A stretch of DNA of 64,000 bases from Leifsonia sp. NPDC080035. GTDB taxonomy: Bacteria; Actinomycetota; Actinomycetes; Actinomycetales; Microbacteriaceae. Position numbers and translations under genes: made by a program. Positions 24,272 to 33,342 of this stretch are shown here, piece after piece; within the stretch, counting starts at the first letter, position 1; each line of letters starts with the position of its first letter. The notes below the pieces were generated by a model. That model was given only the letters and a program-made list of their open reading frames with translations. It was not told where the DNA came from and made no database searches. The DNA is taken from NCBI RefSeq assembly GCF_040050925.1, contig NZ_CP157390.1:1488001-1552000 (forward strand), written 5' to 3'.

Positions 24272-25018
24272 TCACCGCTCCACTTCGTCCAGCCGGATCG
24301 TGGCGGAGGGGCCGGCCGGGTCGACGAGCAGTCCGGCATAGCCGTCCTCCCTGGCGACGCGGGCGACCTGCGCGACGGTGGTCCCGCGTGCGGTCAGCTC
24401 CGGCGACCAGGCGAACACCTCGGCCGGCGACGTGAAGACGGGATGCAGCAGGGCGCCGTCCGCTCCGACGGCCGACGGCACCGCGCCCTGCGCGGCGTCC
24501 ACGCCGACGTAGACGACGGAGGACTGGGTGAGCAGCGCGAGGAACTGCGGCCAGGGGAGGTCGCGGTCGACGAGCGCGTTCTTGAGCGCGGCGTTGCGGC
24601 CGGGCTCCTCGGTGACCTGGCCGCGCAGCTCCTCGCTGTACGCGATGAGCAGGGCGTCGTCCCCCGGATCGAGCGCGAGGCCGTCCGCGCGGGACATCGC
24701 CTCCGCGAGCACGGACCACGCCGGCTGCGCCAGGGAGAGGAAGCGCTCGCCGCGGCGGTAGGCGGAGAGCCGCTCGTTGCTGGTGAACGCGACGAGCAGC
24801 TCCTTGCCCGCGGCGTCCACCTGCTTGCCGAGCGCGAGGGTGTCGCCCTGCTGGAAGCCGGCCTCCGGGTCGGCGAACGTGGACGCGCTGATGTCCAGCA
24901 GCAGTTCGCCGGCCACGCACTGCCGCAGCACGTTGGAGAACGTGCGGGCGTCCTTGCCGGCGGCCCACGCCTCCAGGGCGGTCTGGACGGGCAGGTTGCG
25001 CACCGGTCGTTCGCTCAT
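24272..25018 (-). CDS. SseB-family protein
   Basis: A 248-residue soluble protein. Its first half matches the SseB N-terminal domain by eye: LLLDISASTFADPEAGFQQ, LLVAFTSNERLSAYRRGE and the repeated unit in the second half (SSVVYVGVDAAQ and LLHPVFTSPAEVFAW). SseB domains occur in enhanced-serine-sensitivity proteins with unknown biochemical role. I place the start at the ATG at 25018 (MSERPVRNLPV). It is divergent from the ROK regulator. Confidence 0.75.
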   Translation of the reverse strand: MSERPVRNLPVQTALEAWAAGKDARTFSNVLRQCVAGELLLDISASTFADPEAGFQQGDTLALGKQVDAAGKELLVAFTSNERLSAYRRGERFLSLAQPAWSVLAEAMSRADGLALDPGDDALLIAYSEELRGQVTEEPGRNAALKNALVDRDLPWPQFLALLTQSSVVYVGVDAAQGAVPSAVGADGALLHPVFTSPAEVFAWSPELTARGTTVAQVARVAREDGYAGLLVDPAGPSATIRLDEVER

Positions 25019-25090
25019 GCGATCAGTATGCCGGGCCACGGTTACGTTCACAGCTTGACTCCAAAAGGCCGATCGTCCACGCTTATCGCT

Positions 25091-26281
25091 ATGACCGCCA
25101 CCGTGGGGCCCCACTCCCGTGGCGCACGCAATCCCGGGTCGCAGGGAGCCCTCAGGCACCTGAACCAGGAGCGTCTCGTCGAGTTCCTGCTCGCCAACGG
25201 CTCCTCCACCCAGGCCGAGCTGGCGCGCGGAACGGGCCTGTCCACCGCCACCGTCTCGAACATCGTCCGGGACATGGCGGCGAAGGGCGTCGTGGCGACG
25301 TCGCCGGTGACCTCGAGCGGCCGGCGGGCGCTGCTGGTGCAGCTGACCGACACGGGCGATGTCGCTGTCGGGGTCGACTTCGGCCGCCGGCACGTGCGCA
25401 TCGCGCTGTGCACCCTCGGCTACGAGGTGATCGCCGAGGGCGAGATGCCGCTCGCGCTCGGCTACGACGTCGGCGGTGCGATGCAGGAGGCGGCGGCCCT
25501 GCTGGACAGGATGCTCGAGGCGGGCGGTCACGACAGGGAATCCGTGCTCGCGGTGGGCATCGGCATCCCCGGTCCGATCGACCGCAGGACCGGCACCGTG
25601 CTGCAGGGGGCGATCCTGCCGGAGTGGGTCGGCGTCAACCTGCGCGACCTCGAGGACACCTTCCGCTTCCCCGTCCTGGTCGACAACGACGCGAACCTCG
25701 GCGCGCTCGCCGAGGTGACCTGGGGCGCCAACCGCGGGGTGCGGAACCTCATCTTCGTGAAGATCGGCACCGGCATCGGGTCCGGGCTCATCCTGAACGG
25801 CCTGCCCTACTACGGGTCGCTCGGCATCACGGGCGAGCTCGGCCACACCCCCGTGGCGGAGCATGGTGTGATCTGCCGCTGCGGCAACCGCGGCTGCCTG
25901 GAGACGATCGCGTCGACGACCGTGATGATCGAGGCGCTTTCGCACGGCGCGAGCGCGCCCGTGAGCACGGCGGACATCCTGCGCAGGGGACTGGAGCGCG
26001 ACCCTGCGGTACTCCGCGTCGTCGGCGACGCCGGCACCGCGATCGGGCAGGCGATCGGCAACATCGCGAACATCATCAACCCCGAGCTGGTGCTCATCGG
26101 CGGTCCGCTGGTGGGGCTGGGGGAAGCGCTGCTCGGGCCGATCCGGAACGGCATCCAGCACAACGCCATCCCGGTGATCGCCGAGACGACGGTCGTTCGG
26201 ATCTCCTCGCTCGGCGACCGGGCCGAGTCCCTGGGCGCCGCGGCCCTGGTCATCCAGGGCGCGCTGGCCGGCCGGGACTAG
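25091..26281 (+). CDS. ROK family transcriptional regulator
   Basis: A 396-residue sugar-responsive regulator. The N-terminal winged helix (about 20-80) includes STQAELARGTGLSTATVSNI. The ROK kinase-like domain has the sugar-binding DNDANLGALAE, the GTGIGSGLILNG phosphate loop, and the zinc site ending CRCGNRGCLE (three of its Cys visible) with GHTPV before it. The zinc motif and DNDA show that the sugar pocket is intact. It precedes a complete sugar ABC transporter by 153 bases and probably represses it until the sugar arrives. Confidence 0.92.
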   Translation: MTATVGPHSRGARNPGSQGALRHLNQERLVEFLLANGSSTQAELARGTGLSTATVSNIVRDMAAKGVVATSPVTSSGRRALLVQLTDTGDVAVGVDFGRRHVRIALCTLGYEVIAEGEMPLALGYDVGGAMQEAAALLDRMLEAGGHDRESVLAVGIGIPGPIDRRTGTVLQGAILPEWVGVNLRDLEDTFRFPVLVDNDANLGALAEVTWGANRGVRNLIFVKIGTGIGSGLILNGLPYYGSLGITGELGHTPVAEHGVICRCGNRGCLETIASTTVMIEALSHGASAPVSTADILRRGLERDPAVLRVVGDAGTAIGQAIGNIANIINPELVLIGGPLVGLGEALLGPIRNGIQHNAIPVIAETTVVRISSLGDRAESLGAAALVIQGALAGRD

Positions 26282-26342
26282 CGTCTTCCGGATCCCGGCG
26301 TACCATCGCGCTCGTTTGTTATCGATCCGTTGTCTTCAACAT

Positions 26343-26372
26343 TTGACGCCAAGACTGAATTTAGCGTTTACT
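26343..26372 (+). promoter_or_regulatory. Candidate promoter of the sugar ABC transporter operon
   Basis: TTGACG (26343-26348) and TTTACT (26367-26372) are separated by 18 bases in an A/T-rich patch that is rare in this genome, about 60 bases before the transporter ATG. It is the best -35/-10 match in the gap. A convincing full operator palindrome was not found here. Confidence 0.4.
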
Positions 26373-26434
26373 ACTTAGGCGCATAACGCGTAGCAGTGCA
26401 ACACAGCCCGATTCCAGCACACCAAGGAGCGACG

Positions 26435-27982
26435 ATGTCGTCGAATGCAGTCATCCTGCAGATGCGCACGATCACCAAGGAGTTCCCGGGGGTCAAGGCG
26501 CTCGAGGATGTCTCCCTCACCGTCCACGCGAACGAGATCCACGCGATCTGCGGCGAGAACGGCGCAGGCAAGTCCACCCTCATGAAGGTCCTCTCCGGCG
26601 TCTACCCGTACGGGACCTACAGCGGGGACATCGTCTACCAGGGCGAGGTCATGCGCTTCAGGGACATCAAGTCCTCCGAGCAGCGGGGCATCGTGATCAT
26701 CCACCAGGAGCTCGCGCTCATCCCGGAGCTCTCGATCACCGAGAACATCTTCCTCGGCAACGAGCCCGGTCGCGGCGGCGTCATCAACTGGGGGGAGGCG
26801 AAGCGGCGCGCGGTCGAACTGCTCGCCCGCGTCGGCCTCAACGACGACCCCGACACCCAGATCAAGAACATCGGCGTCGGCAAGCAGCAGCTCGTCGAGA
26901 TCGCCAAGGCGCTCAACAAGGACGTGAAGCTGCTCATCCTCGACGAGCCCACCGCGGCGCTCAACGAGGCGGAGTCCGCGCACCTGCTCGACCTCATCGT
27001 CGGGCTCAAGCACAAGGGCGTCAGCTCGATCATCATCAGCCACAAGCTCAACGAGATCGAGCGCGTGGCGGACGAGATCACCATCATCCGCGACGGCCGC
27101 ACGATCGAGACGCTCAGCGTGAAGGCCGACGGCGTCGACGAGGACCGCATCATCCGCGGGATGGTCGGCCGCACCCTCGAGAGCCGCTTCCCCGAGCGCA
27201 CGCCGAACATCGGCGAGGTCTTCTTCGAGGTGCGCAACTGGGTCGTCCAGCACCCGCAGGTGCCGGAGCGCCTGGTGGTCAAGGACTCCAGCTTCTCGGT
27301 GCGCCGCGGCGAGATCGTCGGCTTCGCGGGCCTGATGGGCGCCGGCCGCACCGAGCTCGCGATGAGCGTCTTCGGCCGCTCGTACGGCACGTTCGTCTCC
27401 GGTGAGATCTACAAGGACGGCCGCCAGATCCAGGTGCGCAACGTCTCCGAGGCGATCGACAACGGCCTCGCCTACGTGAGCGAGGACCGCAAGGTGCTCG
27501 GGCTGAACCTGCTCGACGACATCAAGGAGTCGATCGTCTCCGCCAAGCTCACCAAGATCGCCTCCCGCGGCGTGGTCAACGACCTGAAGGAGCACGCGGT
27601 AGCGGAGCAGTACCGCACCAGCCTCCGCATCAAGACCCCGGACGTCGACCGCGGCGTCAGCACCCTCTCCGGCGGAAACCAGCAGAAGGTCGTGCTGGCC
27701 AAGTGGATGTTCACCGACCCGGACATCCTCATCCTCGACGAGCCCACCCGCGGCATCGACGTCGGCGCCAAGTTCGAGATCTACGGGATCATCCAGGAGC
27801 TCGCGGCGCAGGGCAAGGGCGTCATCGTCATCTCGTCCGAGCTGCCCGAGCTGCTCGGCATCTCCGACCGGATCTACACGATCTTCGAGGGGCAGATCAC
27901 CAACGAGCTTCCGATCGCGGAGGCCACCCCCGAGACCCTCCTGAAAAGCATGACATCGGCCAAGAAGAAGGCAACCCACTGA
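26435..27982 (+). CDS. gguA: Sugar ABC transporter ATP-binding protein (GguA/MmsA/XylG type)
   Basis: A 515-residue double ATPase of the carbohydrate uptake CUT2 class. The first domain has Walker A GENGAGKST, Walker B LLILDEPTAAL and a degenerate signature (VGKQQLVEI). The second has a degenerate Walker A (GFAGLMGAGRTELAMS), the signature LSGGNQQK and Walker B ILILDEPTRGI. Two-domain length is normal for the family. An AAGGAGC ribosome site supports the ATG at 26435. The stop shares its last base with the next ATG (TGATG). The sugar is not certain; the binding protein is closest to ChvE (galactose, arabinose, glucose, xylose). Confidence 0.92.
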   Translation: MSSNAVILQMRTITKEFPGVKALEDVSLTVHANEIHAICGENGAGKSTLMKVLSGVYPYGTYSGDIVYQGEVMRFRDIKSSEQRGIVIIHQELALIPELSITENIFLGNEPGRGGVINWGEAKRRAVELLARVGLNDDPDTQIKNIGVGKQQLVEIAKALNKDVKLLILDEPTAALNEAESAHLLDLIVGLKHKGVSSIIISHKLNEIERVADEITIIRDGRTIETLSVKADGVDEDRIIRGMVGRTLESRFPERTPNIGEVFFEVRNWVVQHPQVPERLVVKDSSFSVRRGEIVGFAGLMGAGRTELAMSVFGRSYGTFVSGEIYKDGRQIQVRNVSEAIDNGLAYVSEDRKVLGLNLLDDIKESIVSAKLTKIASRGVVNDLKEHAVAEQYRTSLRIKTPDVDRGVSTLSGGNQQKVVLAKWMFTDPDILILDEPTRGIDVGAKFEIYGIIQELAAQGKGVIVISSELPELLGISDRIYTIFEGQITNELPIAEATPETLLKSMTSAKKKATH

Positions 27983-29334
27983 TGACCACACAGATCGAAG
28001 AAAAGAAGAAGTCGGGCGGCATCCGCGACCTCGGCAAGATGTTCGGCGGCGGCCAGTCCACCGGTCGCCAGTTCGGCATCCTCGGGGCGCTCGTCGTCAT
28101 CGTCCTGCTGTTCGAGCTGCTCACCGGCGGCAAGACCCTCGACTCGGTCAACCTGATCAACCTGGTCAACCAGAACGCCTACGTGCTGGTGCTCGCCATC
28201 GGCATGGTCATGGTGATCATCGCCGGCCACATCGACCTGTCGGTCGGTTCGGTCGCGGCGGTCGTCGGCATCATCGTCGCGCAGGCGATGAACAGCTGGA
28301 ACCTGCCCTGGCCGCTGGCCATCGTGCTCGGTCTCGCCGTCGGCGCGGTCATCGGCGCCTGGCAGGGCTGGTGGGTCGCCTACGTCGGCGTCCCGGCCTT
28401 CATCGTGACGCTGGCGGGCATGCTCATCTTCCGTGGCCTGAACCAGCTGATCGGAAACGCGAACACCATCCCGGTCCCGGACGGCTTCACCTTCATCGGC
28501 GGCGGCTTCCTGCCCGAGTGGGGGCCCGACACCGGCTTCAACAACTCCACTCTGCTGCTGGGCCTGGTCATCGCCGTCGTCATCGCGCTGATCGAGGTGC
28601 GCACGCGCCGCAACCAGACGAAGATGAACTCCGAGAAGGCGCCGCTCTGGGTGAGCGTGTTCAAGGTCGTCGTGCTCGACGCGATCGTGATCTACTTCAC
28701 GTTCCTGTTCGCGGGCGGCCGTGTCGGCACCTCGTTCCCGGTCTCCGGCATCATCCTCGGCGTCCTGATCATCCTCTACTCGTTCATCACCCGCAGCACG
28801 ATCTTCGGTCGTCACATCTACGCGGTCGGCGGCAACTCGCACGCCGCGGAGCTCTCGGGCGTCAAGATCAAGCGCGTCAACTTCTTCGTGATGATGAACA
28901 TGTCCGTGCTCGCCGCCCTCGCCGGCATGATCGCGGTCGCCCGGTCGGTCTCCTCCGGCCCGCAGGACGGACTCGGCTGGGAGCTCGACGCGATCGCGGC
29001 CGTCTTCATCGGTGGCGCCGCGGTCTCCGGCGGTATCGGTACCGTCGCCGGCTCCATCGTCGGTGGTCTCGTCATCGCCGTGCTGAACAACGGCCTGCAG
29101 CTGCTCGGCGTCACGAGCGACTGGGTGCAGATCATCAAGGGCCTCGTGCTGCTGATCGCGGTCGGCATCGACGTCTACTCGCACCGCCGCGGCGGGCCGT
29201 CGCTGATCGGCCGGCTGCTCGGTGGCGGGCGCAAGCGCGGCGAGGCCGCGGTCGACGCGGCCGGCGCCGAACAGCCCGCGGTCGTCCCCACCTCCGACCA
29301 GGCCGAGGACTCCTCGCGGTCGCTCAGCTCCTGA
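27982..29334 (+). CDS. gguB: Sugar ABC transporter permease (GguB/MmsB/XylH type)
   Basis: A 450-residue permease with about ten hydrophobic helices and the CUT2 signature region VGGNSHAAELSGVKIKRVNF. The AGHIDLSVGSVAAVVG segment typical of xylose/galactose permeases lies near residue 75. It is longer than RbsC (about 320) and similar to XylH/GguB types, with an extra loop around 205-235 and a basic, Ala-rich C-terminal tail of about 40 residues. Its ATG overlaps the ATPase stop. Confidence 0.92.
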   Translation: MTTQIEEKKKSGGIRDLGKMFGGGQSTGRQFGILGALVVIVLLFELLTGGKTLDSVNLINLVNQNAYVLVLAIGMVMVIIAGHIDLSVGSVAAVVGIIVAQAMNSWNLPWPLAIVLGLAVGAVIGAWQGWWVAYVGVPAFIVTLAGMLIFRGLNQLIGNANTIPVPDGFTFIGGGFLPEWGPDTGFNNSTLLLGLVIAVVIALIEVRTRRNQTKMNSEKAPLWVSVFKVVVLDAIVIYFTFLFAGGRVGTSFPVSGIILGVLIILYSFITRSTIFGRHIYAVGGNSHAAELSGVKIKRVNFFVMMNMSVLAALAGMIAVARSVSSGPQDGLGWELDAIAAVFIGGAAVSGGIGTVAGSIVGGLVIAVLNNGLQLLGVTSDWVQIIKGLVLLIAVGIDVYSHRRGGPSLIGRLLGGGRKRGEAAVDAAGAEQPAVVPTSDQAEDSSRSLSS

Positions 29335-29379
29335 ACTCCACATCCCCCTGCACCATCCACAGAGAAGAAAGAGATAAGA

Positions 29380-30471
29380 ATGCGCAAGATCGCACTCGCG
29401 ACAGTGGCTGTCGCAGCTGCCGCCGCGCTCGCCCTGTCGGGCTGCTCGAGCCGTGACGGCTCGTCCGGCTCCTCGACGGCGTCCGGCTTCGCCAAGGACG
29501 CGTCGATCGGTGTCGCCCTCCCGACCAAGACGTCGGAGAACTGGGTTCTCGCCGGTGGCCTGTTCGAGGACGGCCTGAAGGAGGCCGGTTTCAAGGGCGA
29601 CGTCCAGTACGCCGGTGGCTCCGGTGTCTCCGACCAGCAGTCGCAGATTCAGTCGATGATCACCAACGGCGCCAAGGTCGTCATCATCGGCGCCGTCGAC
29701 GGTGGCCAGCTCGCTGCGCAGGCCAAGGCCGCGCACGACGCCGGCGCGACCGTCATCGCGTACGACCGCCTCATCCTCAACACCAAGGACGTCGACTACT
29801 ACGTCGCGTACGACAACGAGAAGGTCGGCGAGCTGCAGGGCCAGGCCCTGCTCGACGGCATGAAGGCCAAGTTCCCTGGCAAGAAGAACTACAACATCGA
29901 GCTGTTCTCCGGCTCGCCGGACGACGCCAACTCGAAGGTCTTCTTCGACGGCGCCATGAAGGTGCTCAACCCGAAGATCAAGGACGGCACGCTGAAGGTC
30001 GTCTCCGGTGAGACCGCGCTCAAGCAGACCGCGACCCAGGGCTGGCTGCCGGCCAACGCGCAGACGCGCATGGACACGCTGCTCGCGAAGAGCTACGGCT
30101 CGGCCGAGCTCGACGGCGTCCTGTCGCCGAACGACACCCTCGCGCGCGCCATCATCACCTCGGTGAAGGGTGCGGGCAAGCCGGTCCCGATCGTCACCGG
30201 TCAGGACTCGGAGGCCGAGTCGGTCAAGTCCATCATGGCGGGCGAGCAGTACTCGACCATCAACAAGGACACCCGCAACCTGGTCAAGCAGGCCATCCAG
30301 ATGGTCAAGGACCTGCAGCAGGGCAAGAAGCCCGAGACGAACGACACCACGTCGTACGACAACGGCAAGAAGGTCGTCCCGGCCTTCCTGCTGAAGCCGG
30401 TCATCGTCACCAAGGAGAACGCGGCCGAGGCGTACGCCAACGACCCGACCCTGGAGCCGCTGACCAAGTAA
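29380..30471 (+). CDS. chvE: Sugar ABC transporter substrate-binding lipoprotein (ChvE/XylF type)
   Basis: A 363-residue lipoprotein. A signal peptide ends in the lipobox LSGC (Cys22), followed by a Ser-rich linker and a periplasmic-binding fold of the ribose/xylose class: IGVALPTKTSENWVLAG, DAGATVIAYDRLIL, and a hinge toward DGVLSPNDTLARA and GQDSEAESVKSIMAG. The three genes form a full CUT2 importer. It is last in the operon, followed by two hairpins. The family binds pentoses or hexoses such as xylose, arabinose or galactose. Confidence 0.92.
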   Translation: MRKIALATVAVAAAAALALSGCSSRDGSSGSSTASGFAKDASIGVALPTKTSENWVLAGGLFEDGLKEAGFKGDVQYAGGSGVSDQQSQIQSMITNGAKVVIIGAVDGGQLAAQAKAAHDAGATVIAYDRLILNTKDVDYYVAYDNEKVGELQGQALLDGMKAKFPGKKNYNIELFSGSPDDANSKVFFDGAMKVLNPKIKDGTLKVVSGETALKQTATQGWLPANAQTRMDTLLAKSYGSAELDGVLSPNDTLARAIITSVKGAGKPVPIVTGQDSEAESVKSIMAGEQYSTINKDTRNLVKQAIQMVKDLQQGKKPETNDTTSYDNGKKVVPAFLLKPVIVTKENAAEAYANDPTLEPLTK

Positions 30472-30492
30472 GTGCAGCATCCACACGGCGGC

Positions 30493-30516
30493 GGCCGGTC
30501 CCGAGAGGGGCCGGCC
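30493..30516 (+). terminator. Terminator after the sugar ABC operon
   Basis: GGCCGGTCCC pairs with GGGGCCGGCC across a GAGA loop (one G-T pair), 21 bases after the stop, followed by TTCGTCGTT. Confidence 0.85.
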
Positions 30517-30565
30517 TTCGTCGTTCCGGGCGCGTGCGTGCCGGGATGGCGGTGGGCATGAAAAG

Positions 30566-30600
30566 AGGGGCCGGAGCGGTTCATCGCCGCTCCGGCCCCT
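30566..30600. terminator. Second, bidirectional terminator hairpin
   Basis: A perfect 14-bp stem, AGGGGCCGGAGCGG with its complement at 30587-30600, has a seven-base loop. An A run on the left and T/C run on the right suit both directions. It stands between the ABC operon and the convergent minus-strand pair. Confidence 0.82.
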
Positions 30601-30732
30601 TCCCCCGGATCCTTCCCCCTGGACCGGTCCCCCGTGGCCGAGCCTGGTTAAAAGGTAGGGAGGGAGCCGCTCGACGGCATCGGGGCTGTCACGGATTCCC
30701 GGACCGTGGCAGCCCGTACCGAGCGGACGGTT

Positions 30733-31281
30733 TCATGCGGGCGGGCGCGGGCTCGGGCCCGGGCTCGCGGTGATCGGGCTGCGCTTGCCGCGGAGCCGCC
30801 GGAGCACGATCGCCGGGAAGACGACGAGCAGCAGGAGGAGGACGACCAGCACGGCGCAGCCGACGACGATCGCGGGGGTCCGACCCAGCGTCACATCGAA
30901 GACGAAGAAGACGACGCCGGAGGTCAGCAGCGCGACGAGGGCCAGGGTGATGCGCAGCAGTCGGTTCGCGATGGACACGGTCTGCACCTTCTCGTGGTGC
31001 CGGAACAGCTGACGGTGCAGGGCGACCGGCGCGAGCCCGAGGGCCGTGCATCCGGCGGCCAGCGTCACGAGCACGAGGTAGAAGCCGACCTGGAACCCGT
31101 CCAGCTGCGAGAAGCGCTGCTGGAACGCGATGGCCAGTAGGAAGCCGCTGATCAGCTGCGTGCCGGTCTGGGTGACGCGGAGCTCCTGCAGGATCTCGCT
31201 CCAGTTGCGGTCGGCGCGCTGGGTCTCGCTCTCGGGCCGCCCATCCTGCGGGTCGACGTCGGGTTCGGGAGGCTGCGTCAT
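30733..31281 (-). CDS. DUF6328 family membrane protein
   Basis: A 182-residue protein with four hydrophobic helices (about 41-57, 66-85, 104-125, 133-158). The first part contains RNWSEILQELRVTQTGTQLI and LLAIAFQQRF, the hallmark of DUF6328 as I recall it. Its role is unknown. The start overlaps the stop of the upstream hypothetical gene by four bases (ATGA), so both are cotranscribed from the minus strand. Confidence 0.82.
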   Translation of the reverse strand: MTQPPEPDVDPQDGRPESETQRADRNWSEILQELRVTQTGTQLISGFLLAIAFQQRFSQLDGFQVGFYLVLVTLAAGCTALGLAPVALHRQLFRHHEKVQTVSIANRLLRITLALVALLTSGVVFFVFDVTLGRTPAIVVGCAVLVVLLLLLVVFPAIVLRRLRGKRSPITASPGPSPRPPA

Positions 31282-31658
31282 CGCTCCATGCTCGCCCCAC
31301 TCGTGCGGCGGCGCAATGCCGCCCGATAGAACCGGACCAGCTCCGAGGCGCTCGGGCGCTGGGAGGCCATCCCCGCGGCGTCCACGCGCTTCGACGCCAT
31401 GTGGTGGCGCCAGGATTCGGCGGCGCAGCGGTGGTCCCACGCGACGGCTGCCGCAGCCTCCAGGGTGCGGCACCAGCCGATGAGCTCGCGGCCCCGGGAG
31501 GCGGGCGCCCAGGTGACCACCCGGAACCAGACCTCCGGCCGGTTCGGGTCGCCGAAGGCGAAACGCCGCACGACGGCGTACGGCGCTCCCATCGCGCCCT
31601 GGCGCAGCACCCACTCGGTCGGCAGGGCGTTCGCCACGGGGTGCCAGGATGCGCTCAC
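31278..31658 (-). CDS. Hypothetical protein
   Basis: A 126-residue soluble protein starting MSASWHPVANALPTEWVLRQG. It is Arg/Ala/Trp-rich and contains PYAVVRRFAFGDPNRPEVWFRVV and GRELIGWCRTLEAAAAVAWD, which look like strand-helix units of a compact domain. I do not recognise a family. It is the first gene of a two-gene minus-strand operon with the DUF6328 membrane protein. Confidence 0.7.
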   Translation of the reverse strand: MSASWHPVANALPTEWVLRQGAMGAPYAVVRRFAFGDPNRPEVWFRVVTWAPASRGRELIGWCRTLEAAAAVAWDHRCAAESWRHHMASKRVDAAGMASQRPSASELVRFYRAALRRRTSGASMER

Positions 31659-31696
31659 GGCAGAACGTTACGGAACGCCGCCGACACCGCCGCCGG

Positions 31697-32002
31697 TCAG
31701 GTGAAGAGCCGGATGACAGCAGCGACGACCGCGGCCGCCGGCACCACGATGATGAACGGGACGCGCAGCGCGTAGAGCCCGGCGGCGATCGCGACGGCGG
31801 GGAGCCGCGCATCCAGCTGCAGCGACTGGCCGGCGCCGAAGGTCTGCACGCAGATCAGCGCGGCGAGCAGGGCCGCGGTCAGCAGGTCGCTGACGCGCGC
31901 GACCGTCGGGTGATCGAGGGCCTTCGGCGGCACCAGCCAGCCGGCCGCCTTCAGCGCCAGCACTGCGATGGAGCCGAGCAGGATGATGTGCCAGGTGGTC
32001 AC
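31697..32002 (-). CDS. azlD: AzlD family branched-chain amino acid export subunit
   Basis: A 101-residue, three- to four-helix membrane protein starting at GTG (MTTWHIILLGSIAVLALKAAG). It is the small partner of the AzlC permease. The length and position directly after azlC with a GTGA overlap are diagnostic. AzlCD pairs export branched-chain amino acids or analogues. Confidence 0.9.
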   Translation of the reverse strand: MTTWHIILLGSIAVLALKAAGWLVPPKALDHPTVARVSDLLTAALLAALICVQTFGAGQSLQLDARLPAVAIAAGLYALRVPFIIVVPAAAVVAAVIRLFT

Positions 32003-32742
32003 GGCTCCACCTCCCTCTCCATCGGGACGGGGTCGGGATGCGGAGGGTCGTCCCTGCGCCCGAACAGGTTGAGCGCGCCGACCACGATCGCGACCACGGC
32101 CGCGGCGAGCACCGGCAGGCCGGGCATGAGGAACGGGGTGAGCAGCGTCGCGACGAACCCGGCGGCGACCGCGACGGCCTGCGTCTGCCTGGCCTTCAGC
32201 CGCGGCCAGAGCAGGCCGAGGAACGCGGCGGCGGCGGCCGCGTCGAGCCCGTAGGCCTTCACGTCGCCGATCAGGTTTCCCAGCAGGGCGCCGGCGAGGG
32301 TCATCAGGTTCCAGCCGATGTAGACCACCAGGCCGGTGACCCAGAAGCCGATGCGTTGCGCGCGCGGCTCGGTCTGCGCGGTGGCGACCGCCGTCGACTC
32401 GTCGATGGTGAGCTGCACGGCGGCGGAGCGGCGCCAGAAGCCGGCGCCGATGATGCGGGAGAGGCGCAGCGCGTAGAAGGAGTTGCGCACGCCGAGCAGG
32501 GCGGCGCTCGCGATGGCGGTGCCGCCCGCGCCGACGCCGCCGGAGGCCAGCACGCCGATCAGGGCGAACTGCGAGCCGCCGCTGAACATGACGAGGCTGA
32601 GTACGCAGGCCTGCCAGACGTCGAGTCCGGAGGCGGTGGCGAGGGCGCCGAACGAGATCCCGTAGGCCGCGGTCGCGATGCCGACGGCCCATCCCGAGCG
32701 CGCCGCCGCCCGCTCCTGGGTGGTGCGGGCGGCCCTGGTCAC
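31999..32742 (-). CDS. azlC: AzlC family branched-chain amino acid export permease
   Basis: A 247-residue permease with seven to eight helices. Family motifs include PYGISFG-like AYGISFGALAT, FSGGSQFALIG, and LGVRNSFYALRLS. It starts at GTG and overlaps the TetR stop by four bases; its own stop overlaps azlD by four. The operon tetR-azlC-azlD suggests that the TetR protein controls amino acid or analogue export together with the divergent MFS exporter. Confidence 0.92.
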   Translation of the reverse strand: MTRAARTTQERAAARSGWAVGIATAAYGISFGALATASGLDVWQACVLSLVMFSGGSQFALIGVLASGGVGAGGTAIASAALLGVRNSFYALRLSRIIGAGFWRRSAAVQLTIDESTAVATAQTEPRAQRIGFWVTGLVVYIGWNLMTLAGALLGNLIGDVKAYGLDAAAAAAFLGLLWPRLKARQTQAVAVAAGFVATLLTPFLMPGLPVLAAAVVAIVVGALNLFGRRDDPPHPDPVPMEREVEP

Positions 32743-33284
32743 CGGAACAGTCTGGCCACGACCGTCTCGGCGGTCGAGTCGTCGAGGGTCCAGGGCTGGA
32801 AGATGACGCGGTAGATGATCGGGGCGACGACCACGTCCATCACCTCGTCCTCGGTGAGCCCGGATTCCGGGTGGCGGGCGAGCAGCATCCCGGACTCGGT
32901 CCGGCGATTGCGGAGGCAGTCCGACTGCCGGTCGCCGGCTGCGCCGGCCCCGCCGCGGAGCAGGGCGGCGTTGACCGGCTTGCGGAAGTGCGTGACGAGC
33001 CCGCGGGCCCAGTCGGTGAGATCGTCGCGGAGCGAGCCGTGGTCGGCGAGGGGTCGGTCGGGGTCGAGGTGATAGGTGGCGATGTCGTTGATGAGCGTTG
33101 GCAGGTCGCCCCAGCGCCGGTAGATGCTGGTGGGATTGACGCCGGCGCGCTCCGCGATCATCGGCACCGTGACGCGCTCGCTGCCCTTCTCTCTGACGAG
33201 CTCTTCGACGGCGGTCCTGACGCTGTGGATGACCGCGGCGCTGCGTCCGCCCGTCCGCTTCGACGGTGTGGTCGTACTGGTCAT
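32739..33284 (-). CDS. TetR family transcriptional regulator
   Basis: A 181-residue repressor. The HTH is SERVTVPMIAERAGVNPTSIY followed by RRWGDLPTLIND, and the C-terminal ligand domain includes a ladder of helices (VAPIIYRVIFQPWTL). It heads a minus-strand operon with azlCD and is divergent from an MFS exporter. Two identical palindromes AAAGCAA-N6-TTGCTTT occupy the divergent gap and are the expected binding sites, one for each promoter. Confidence 0.92.
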   Translation of the reverse strand: MTSTTTPSKRTGGRSAAVIHSVRTAVEELVREKGSERVTVPMIAERAGVNPTSIYRRWGDLPTLINDIATYHLDPDRPLADHGSLRDDLTDWARGLVTHFRKPVNAALLRGGAGAAGDRQSDCLRNRRTESGMLLARHPESGLTEDEVMDVVVAPIIYRVIFQPWTLDDSTAETVVARLFR

Positions 33285-33295
33285 GGGAATAGCTT

Positions 33296-33315
33296 AAAGC
33301 AAATTCTGTTGCTTT
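33296..33315. promoter_or_regulatory. TetR operator 1 (AAAGCAA-N6-TTGCTTT)
   Basis: Perfect 7-bp inverted repeat with a six-base spacer, 12 bases before the tetR start codon. It is identical in arms and spacing to the copy at 33343, which points to one dimeric repressor. Confidence 0.85.
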
Positions 33316-33342
33316 TCGGTGGGAGTCGCCCTATAGTCCGTT

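Noticed and set aside
24272..26161. A 629-codon minus-strand open frame across the ROK gene
   Set aside because: Only its last 248 codons (the SseB-like protein) have a domain. The rest is the high-GC antisense shadow of the ROK regulator.
27874..30486. An 870-codon minus-strand open frame opposite the sugar ABC transporter
   Set aside because: Low-complexity Asp/Arg/Val composition is typical of antisense frames in high-GC DNA, and it crosses the promoter-proximal and terminator ends of the operon.
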